Below, in pieces: positions 57,759 to 64,000 of a stretch of DNA of 64,000 bases. The position numbers were made by a program, and so were the translations under genes. Where the stretch lies: assembly GCA_035582835.1 (NCBI GenBank), contig JAYKAV010003376.1, forward strand, positions 1,456,372 through 1,520,371, written 5' to 3'. The notes under the pieces are model-generated. The model was given only the letters and a program-made list of their open reading frames with translations, did no database searches and was not told the origin of the DNA. The first letter of the stretch is position 1, and each line of letters begins with the position of its first letter. The DNA is from Phoebastria nigripes. Lineage: Eukaryota > Chordata > Aves > Procellariiformes > Diomedeidae.

Positions 57759-59989
57759 TTTCATTAATGAACACGTGGGAGAAACATTCCTAATGTTAGT
57801 CCATAAAAACAGGTAAGGCAAAAATTGGCTGTAGAAAAACCAAGTTATATGTAATAACAGTAAATAACCAGAAATAAAATTTTGGTATTAAATACAGAGC
57901 TGGAATGGAAAAGAAACGTTTCAAAGACAGTAAGCAAGTTGGTTCAGGCAGTGCATTTACCCTTGTCTGGTTCATCTTTATGAATATGTTGAAAGAATAA
58001 ACGGTTGCAAATAGAAATACCATGACTGAGATATTTTAATGGACACTTTTACCCGTTAGAGAAAAAAGAAAACCTTTGTCTGCCACAGGTAAGAGTTTTG
58101 ATTGTTCCATTAAAGCTAGACAATTATAGTCCAGGCTGTTTTGTAGTCAATCCAGTCTGGTCTCACTGATATCTGAAGTTTGTATTAATACCAGAGGTTC
58201 GGAATGCCCCAAACCATTCATTTGGGGCAGCTATTAAAGAAGTGCACACAGGCCAGATGCTTGCTGTTTGGCATATTTAAGTGCTTTGCTAAATGGAGCC
58301 TGCATAACAAAAGAGACGCGGTCACCTTTCAATCCAACTCTGCACAGTAGAACACACAAATATATTTAAACCACATTGGAACTTAAATGCACGCTTATAA
58401 AGTTAACCGTATTCCTACAAGTTTTGCTGAAGAGGAACTTCAAGGAAAGATTCTGAAAAGTCCAATTTATTCGTAGTTGTGGCTATAAAATTAGGAGATG
58501 TCAACAGTTATCTCACCCTCTCACTCTTGCTATAGCAGGTTACTGACTTTTCTTAGCAATAGCAAAGCAGTTGGTGTAGGTGCCAAAGTTGGACCAGCAC
58601 CAATGACAATCAGTTAAAAAGCAATTTATCTATATATTTGGCATCAGACATCAACAAGGTTCACCACTACCACACTTAACAATTAAAACTATGCATTTCT
58701 TGTGTTCAGTCCACTGTCATTTTGAAGCAGATGAGATAAAGAAACATTTCTTTTTAGGGCATGGCCTTCCGGAAATTACGTATCATCATGGAAGTGCTGC
58801 AGCAAACTTTTGGGTAGAACATTATCCTGCTAGTAGGCCTCACATTTATGCCATATAATAGGTCTAGGCATGCTGTGACACCCTGCCCCAAACTGTTTTG
58901 AGCCCATTGAGGCCTGCCACAAGGAAATAAATTAATGTGTGAGAAATGGGTCAACAACAACAGGAAATTAACAGCATGGCATAAGCCAAAACATTAAAAA
59001 AAGAGTACAGGAGGAGGAGGTGGTGAAAGGTGCCTCCCCACAGTTGACAGACTTGCTTGTGATCAGGGTTTCTCCCAGCTGACCTACTTCACCTCGAAGC
59101 AGTCAACATTTCTGGGCTATGTCATTCATTTCTCACTTACAGACATGCTATTCTTCAATAAAAATAAAAAATCCAGGCTCTATACACATTCATGTCTCAG
59201 CTTCATCATTCAAATTCCAACTCGTCTTCACTTTGTGATAAATAACATATCAGTGTGCATTCACAGACTAGTTACTGGTAGCTATGAATTTTAGCAGCTT
59301 ACCTAGCAGCTTGCTGTCTTTTAAGGCATTTGGTCTGTTATGGGAGACAACTACCTGGGGTGAAGATGTTGTGTTGAAATTGGGTGCATGTACATCACTT
59401 GGGTCAACACTTTACCATAATGAGTTCTATATTATTTCATCTCTAGAAGTCTCTGTGCAGGTATCATTACAGCTAGATGATAACACCACACTTAATTTTT
59501 CATCTTATTTTCAACAATTCCACTTATCTAGCCCTTTTATAATCAGCCTATTCCATAGTGTAGCTGAAGCCATTAAACACACACATTTCAGTCTTAGAGC
59601 AAAGATGTAGTAATCATACAATGCTTGAGCATGTTTTGAGACAAGTGACACTAGGCCAGCAGTTTTAATTGCCTTGAGTTGGTGAGAATCAGATATAGCC
59701 AAAGACTGTCACAGTGTAAATGAAAGTGTAATGGGTATCTGAGATAAACAGAAGCACAAACAACTCGGCTGCAAATGAGCAAAATCTGTTCACGAGGCAG
59801 TCTTATGAAATAATTGAGCACTTCTGTGCATTATATTTTNGCTTGGACTGTTAGCAATCAGGTGCATCACCCATTATCAGGAATTACAAACCCGATTTCT
59901 CATGTACTGTGGTGAAAATGTGCCCTGAAAACAAAAGGCCGTCAAAACTAGATTCCACTTCTCTTTCTCAGATTGCTCCAGCTTGTTCC

Positions 59990-60430
59990 AGAGCTCCCTC
60001 CCTGTGTTTCTACCCCGCCGGCAACCCTTAGCTTTGACATGAGTTTTACAGTCGTTAGTAACAACACTACTTACCCATAATGCTAACCACAGTGATGAAT
60101 TCTGGGCTCCGTGCGACCATCCCTGTATTGTGCTGCTGCAGTGTTCCATAATTGGCCTTGTCTGCAGGGGGGACCGTGGCTTCCCTCTCAAATGATTTTC
60201 CTATAAAGTCTCAGCTCTTGCTAATCGCTCCTGACAAATAACTTCCAGCGCTCCAAGGTTCTTATTTCCCATTCTTAGCAGGAATTGGAAAATATACATT
60301 TCTGCCTGTTAACATACTAACAAACATTTCAAGCACGGGTCACCGATCCAAACACAGGTCTTTCTCTCAGGCAGCTTCTGTTCCGGCCACCGTCCCCCGC
60401 AAACATTTCCTGTAACCGTACTATTCTGAA
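59990..60430. promoter_or_regulatory. candidate conserved non-coding element with retained CpGs
   Basis: This block is less AT-rich than its flanks and keeps CpGs in several places (CCCCGCCGG at about 60013, CCGTGCGACC at about 60109, TTCCGGCCACCG at about 60380). A 104-codon minus-strand frame crosses part of it (60191-59877) but has no domain or splice context. Called on composition only. Confidence 0.28.
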
Positions 60431-60642
60431 ACAGCTGTGGCTCCCAGCTACACTCTACTCTAAACACTAATCTAAGCCCAAGGAGATGATTAATCTCAAA
60501 GTTAACCCTTCTGTTGATTCGATCCTATATAAATTTAAACTTGAAAAAGATACAGAAGCTCTCTAGCAAGTTTAAACATCTGTATTGCCAGGGTAATGCT
60601 GTCTTCCATGGCAGCNGTAAGTTTGGCCTGTGATTCAGTGAA

Positions 60643-60668
60643 GCATAGATCCATATGCATAGATCCAT
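60643..60668. repeat. 12-bp direct repeat, 14-bp period
   Basis: GCATAGATCCAT at 60643-60654 and 60657-60668 with two bases between. Confidence 0.85.
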
Positions 60669-61038
60669 TCCTCATATTAAGGAATTTCACTGCGAAGATG
60701 ATTGTTCATTTATTACAAAATTATCTTTAGAGTATAATAATTTAATATCTCCCAACCGGCAACAGATCCAAATATTCAAATCATTCCTAGAACGAACATT
60801 TTTTAAATAATTTTTTTTTAATATAGCTGGTTATTTATATGGCCTCCATCACCATAGCATTAGACTATTTACTCCCAGAAGAACTAATTCTAAAACATCT
60901 TTCTGGCACAGCACACTATGCTTTATGGGTTGGCAATTTAGGAAGACGTTGAAGATTAACCAAGAAATGAGCACCAGACCTGGCAGTCATACCTGCCGAC
61001 TGAGTTTAAGCTTAGAATCTGTTACTTAGAAGCCTTTT

Positions 61039-61066
61039 AAAAACAAAACAAAACAAAACAAAAAAC
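61039..61066 (+). repeat. (AAAAC)n simple repeat
   Basis: Four AAAAC-type units ending in a short A run. Low complexity. Confidence 0.9.
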
Positions 61067-63020
61067 CCACCATACTTCAGTGGGCACTATGTCCAACCTC
61101 ACAGCACGCTCTTACGAACGGAGTAGGCCACTGGGTGCTCAAATTTCTGGGATGGGTGGGCTATCATCCAATGCTTTACCACAGCACATGAGTACTACAC
61201 ACCATATGCTTGGACATGCACGTGTCATCTGCTTAAAAAAAGAGACATTGCCCCCACACTGGGATGTGGGTCCATCCAAGAAGGAGCCTCATCACACAAT
61301 CTGACACACATATGCAATCTTGACATAGAGGACATTCAGATATAATATGAGAGGAGATGCTGACATTTCAGTCCCAAGAGATGACTTGCAGCCACTTGAG
61401 GAATCTCCAAGCAACCTCAAGGAAAGCGGGTAGCAGAGAGCCAGATCCATTTAATGACAGAGAGGGTGGGCAACCCTGATGTAAGCTACATTTAATAAAA
61501 ATGTATTACAGTAAAGACCTGATAAGTTGAGAAAATGAATAGAACATAGCTGCAATTCATTACTTATTTATCATTTTTATCAGTCCTCTCATTTTAAATG
61601 TATAAGTTATTACACAGTTTGAACAAAACTGCTTAATAAAGCTGTACATCAAGTGCAGTGTCTAAGATGGCCACCTGCTCAGTTAAAATTCTAGCATCAA
61701 TATATTAAATAATTATTCCCCTATAGAGGGATATATGTACTTTTTTCAGCTTTGATACTTAGGATTAAATTATTTTCAACTACTACTTGTAACTACAGGA
61801 TATGATCAAAAGGTGGCAGCAGATTTGTCAAGTATTCCTCCCTACATATACTTTTTATTTGCTTCTTTTTAAAAGCAGACACAATTTTCTTGACATCCCT
61901 AATAAAGGAACAATTCTCAAGCCTCATTACAAACTTAGATTTTTAATCACTTTCTGTTAAAAGTTTTGTGCATGTAGGAACACATGTTCGTATATATACT
62001 GCGTTATATTGCTGAGTATGCAATGTAAGAAAGGTTCTTTACCTTGATTGTGTTTATACATTCAGTTTTTCTGGGATCAGCTCACTACGCAGTCACTACT
62101 ACTAGCTAATTTAAACAACTTAAACTGACAGAATATCTTACGGCAATTTCATGTTGTACCATGACGTGTACAAGCATTAGCATCACAGCCAGAGTGTTAC
62201 ANCTGAAACACAAAAAGGAGTACAGGAATAAATCACTAATTTTCAGGATGTTCTTGTTTTTGACTACAGATACATGTGTTCCAGTCAACAAAAAGTTAGC
62301 ATTTAAAGAGAAACGTTTAACACGCAAATGTATGAATCAACGAAAGATTGCATGAGATACTTTGTCTGCTACTGTCATTCTCTGCACGTGACCAATAATA
62401 GAAGCTGGCAAAACTCCAGCAGCTGCGTTTAAGCGTCTGCAATTTTGCACAGATGCCCAGTAACATTCTGGACAGCACATGTACCATACATAGCACATGG
62501 GAAACCATGGACAAGCACAACGAGTAGAAAAATAAAGGGCATGTCAAAATAGCAGCAAGTTTGCAAAATGAAATACTTGAAGGTTTGAATCTTAACCTAT
62601 CGCCTTTCTGCATATGCAAAATAATGAAATCTTCATTGCTTATTTTCTCCATGGGATTCGAGCAACGTTGAGAAAACAGAAGGCAGGACACAGTATTGAT
62701 TAGCAGCTCTTCTATACTTTGCTTTCTCCTTATCACTTAATACACGGCCTCCTGACTTACTGCACACTGGACAGAAGGGACAATCAGCAAATTTGTGCAT
62801 GGGTTCACCAACAGCAGTCATTTTTGTAGCACCCCCATACCTCCCCAGCATGACATTCAGTTAAGCTTCACTGCATTCTGTGAGGTGAAGCAGTGGTAAA
62901 ACAGAGCTACTCCTCCTCCTGACTAGAGAAGTGCAACTTCCCCGCCTGGTTACTGGGCAGATCCATCTAAGGCTACACANGCAAAGCTGGATGTTCCCTG
63001 AATCCACAGCTCCAAAGCAG

Positions 63021-63080
63021 GTGGAACCACTGCTCCCAGTTAGTCCTTTGGCGGAACCACTGTTCCCAGTTAGTCCTTTG
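63021..63080. repeat. tandem duplication, 2 x 30 bp
   Basis: Units 63021-63050 and 63051-63080 share GGAACCACTG and CCCAGTTAGTCCTTTG and differ at two positions. The 30-bp length keeps reading frame, so the minus-strand 82-codon frame (63109-62861) shows a repeated 10-residue segment, but that frame has no recognisable domain. Confidence 0.92.
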
Positions 63081-64000
63081 GCACCCCTAGCAAGGGTGGT
63101 GGAGGACACTCCCNGATTTGAACGCAGGGGTAGGGAAAGGAGACATGCAAGATCGTAGCACTGTCTGGGACATGGAGAGAATGTAAAAACACCAGTTTGT
63201 CAAAATAAATAAGTAGATCGAGCCTAAGCCACTTTCTGTCAAGATGACAAAACACAAATCTTTATGCATTCTGTGGTGAATTTTAAGGCCTTACACCAAA
63301 AAACTAAAGTACTAGGACACTCATAGATCACTTGCATTTGTTAATGTCTTTCAAATAAAAAGCCTTATTTTAAGGGAAAAATAATAGCATTTAGGTTGAT
63401 GTTTTCCACGGTTAAAAGCAGTAACATCACTGTAAAAGATATAAAATGTAATACATTGCATAACTACTCCACTTTCAGTTAATTATGTTATAATTTATTG
63501 CATCATTCTGGGTTTTTTTTTCCCTCTTACTGAGCCTTCAGCCAACACAGAAAATGCTTTTGCAGAGTAAATTGAAACTAACATTGGAAGCTGTATCACA
63601 CTTGGGACTGAAGTCCTTTATGATGAAACGATACACCTCACGATAAAACCTGATGTCACNCTGATGCTGCTGGAACAGAGCTCCGTTAAGTTGCTGAACA
63701 ATGAGACATCCATCCCTTCAATTTAGGAACAACAGTTTTGTAACTCATTTATGACCTTACATGTCTCAAGTAGGGAAAAAAAAAGATAATTGCAAACTAC
63801 AGTGTAAGAAACTATTAAACTAATGACGAAGAAAACATTAACACTAATATTTTGTGCTTTAAAACTGAAGTACAAAAGTAGTTAAAATTGTAATGCAGCT
63901 TAGATATTGCACTCTTTTGCTAATAATTTTAGGGTTATAACCAGTCATAGCAAAGCACCTGAGTTCCTGGTAATCCCTAGCATAAATGTTACCATCTAGA

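Larger units (their letters stand above)
57759..64000. other. non-coding stretch to the window end
   Basis: No gene or interspersed repeat recognised. It holds a CpG-bearing block at 59990-60430, a 12-bp phrase GCATAGATCCAT repeated at 60643 and 60657, an (AAAAC)n run at 61039-61066 and a 2 x 30 bp repeat at 63021-63080. Frames of 139 and 72 codons overlap on the minus strand near 62.3-62.85 kb without an assignable domain. Confidence 0.55.

Noticed and set aside
62317..62736. 139-codon minus-strand frame
   Set aside because: Overlaps another frame on the same strand, has no domain, and no promoter or splice evidence is visible.
1..64000. Bacterial or viral gene cluster, or a novel multi-gene system
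   Set aside because: There is no dense coding, no ribosome-binding-site pattern and no operon structure. All signs point to bird non-coding DNA with fossil retroelements.

Overview
This window is almost entirely non-coding nuclear DNA from a bird, probably a neoavian. The evidence is: (i) CR1 LINE copies with the 3' tail typical of birds, truncated at the 5' end; (ii) two solo LTRs of the endogenous-retrovirus type common in Neoaves, both with intact 5-bp target-site duplications; (iii) AT-rich sequence with no CpG island, no operon-like gene packing and no long open frame outside repeats. The bird attribution is strong. The neoavian attribution rests on my recollection of LTR family distribution. 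I found no host protein-coding exon, tRNA, rRNA, snRNA or CRISPR array that I can support. The window reads as a gene desert or the inside of a very large intron.

Layout. 1-4.2 kb: AT-rich unique sequence. 4.25-4.46 kb: CR1 3' end (+). 5.6-7.5 kb: an old CR1/L3-like LINE (-) in two collinear pieces, split by about 1.2 kb that ends in the 3' tail of another old CR1 (+). 7.5-15.3 kb: unique AT-rich DNA. 15.36-15.59 kb: CR1 (-), followed by a fragment of an old amniote repeat. 19.7-22.3 kb: richer in CpGs and palindromic transcription-factor-like sites, the best candidate regulatory stretch. 26.53-27.64 kb: solo LTR (-), 1112 bp, with a 9-unit GC-rich tandem array over which a 174-codon frame is open. 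32.28-34.09 kb: 1.8 kb CR1 (-) with a decayed reverse transcriptase. 34.4-34.55 kb: tandem duplication. 35.0-36.2 kb: old CR1 tails and an old LINE (+) with a CR1 tail inside it. 36.76 kb: 12-base assembly gap between poly-C and poly-A. 43.6-44.8 kb: diffuse old repeats. 45.59-45.80 kb: two strong inverted repeats. 57.20-57.75 kb: solo LTR (+), 553 bp, with a perfect CRE, TATA box and poly(A) signal. 57.8-64 kb: mostly unique sequence, with a CpG-bearing stretch at 60 kb and a 2 x 30 bp repeat at 63.0 kb.

The transposable elements give a rough relative order. The old CR1/L3-like copies are highly diverged and nested. The bird CR1 copies are intermediate. The two LTRs look youngest, because their target-site duplications still match exactly. 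I found no novel multi-gene system. The most interesting items are the promoter-like LTR, the coding-like tandem array in the other LTR, the FOX/CRE/FOX palindrome at 21.1 kb, and the hairpin elements at 45.6 kb.
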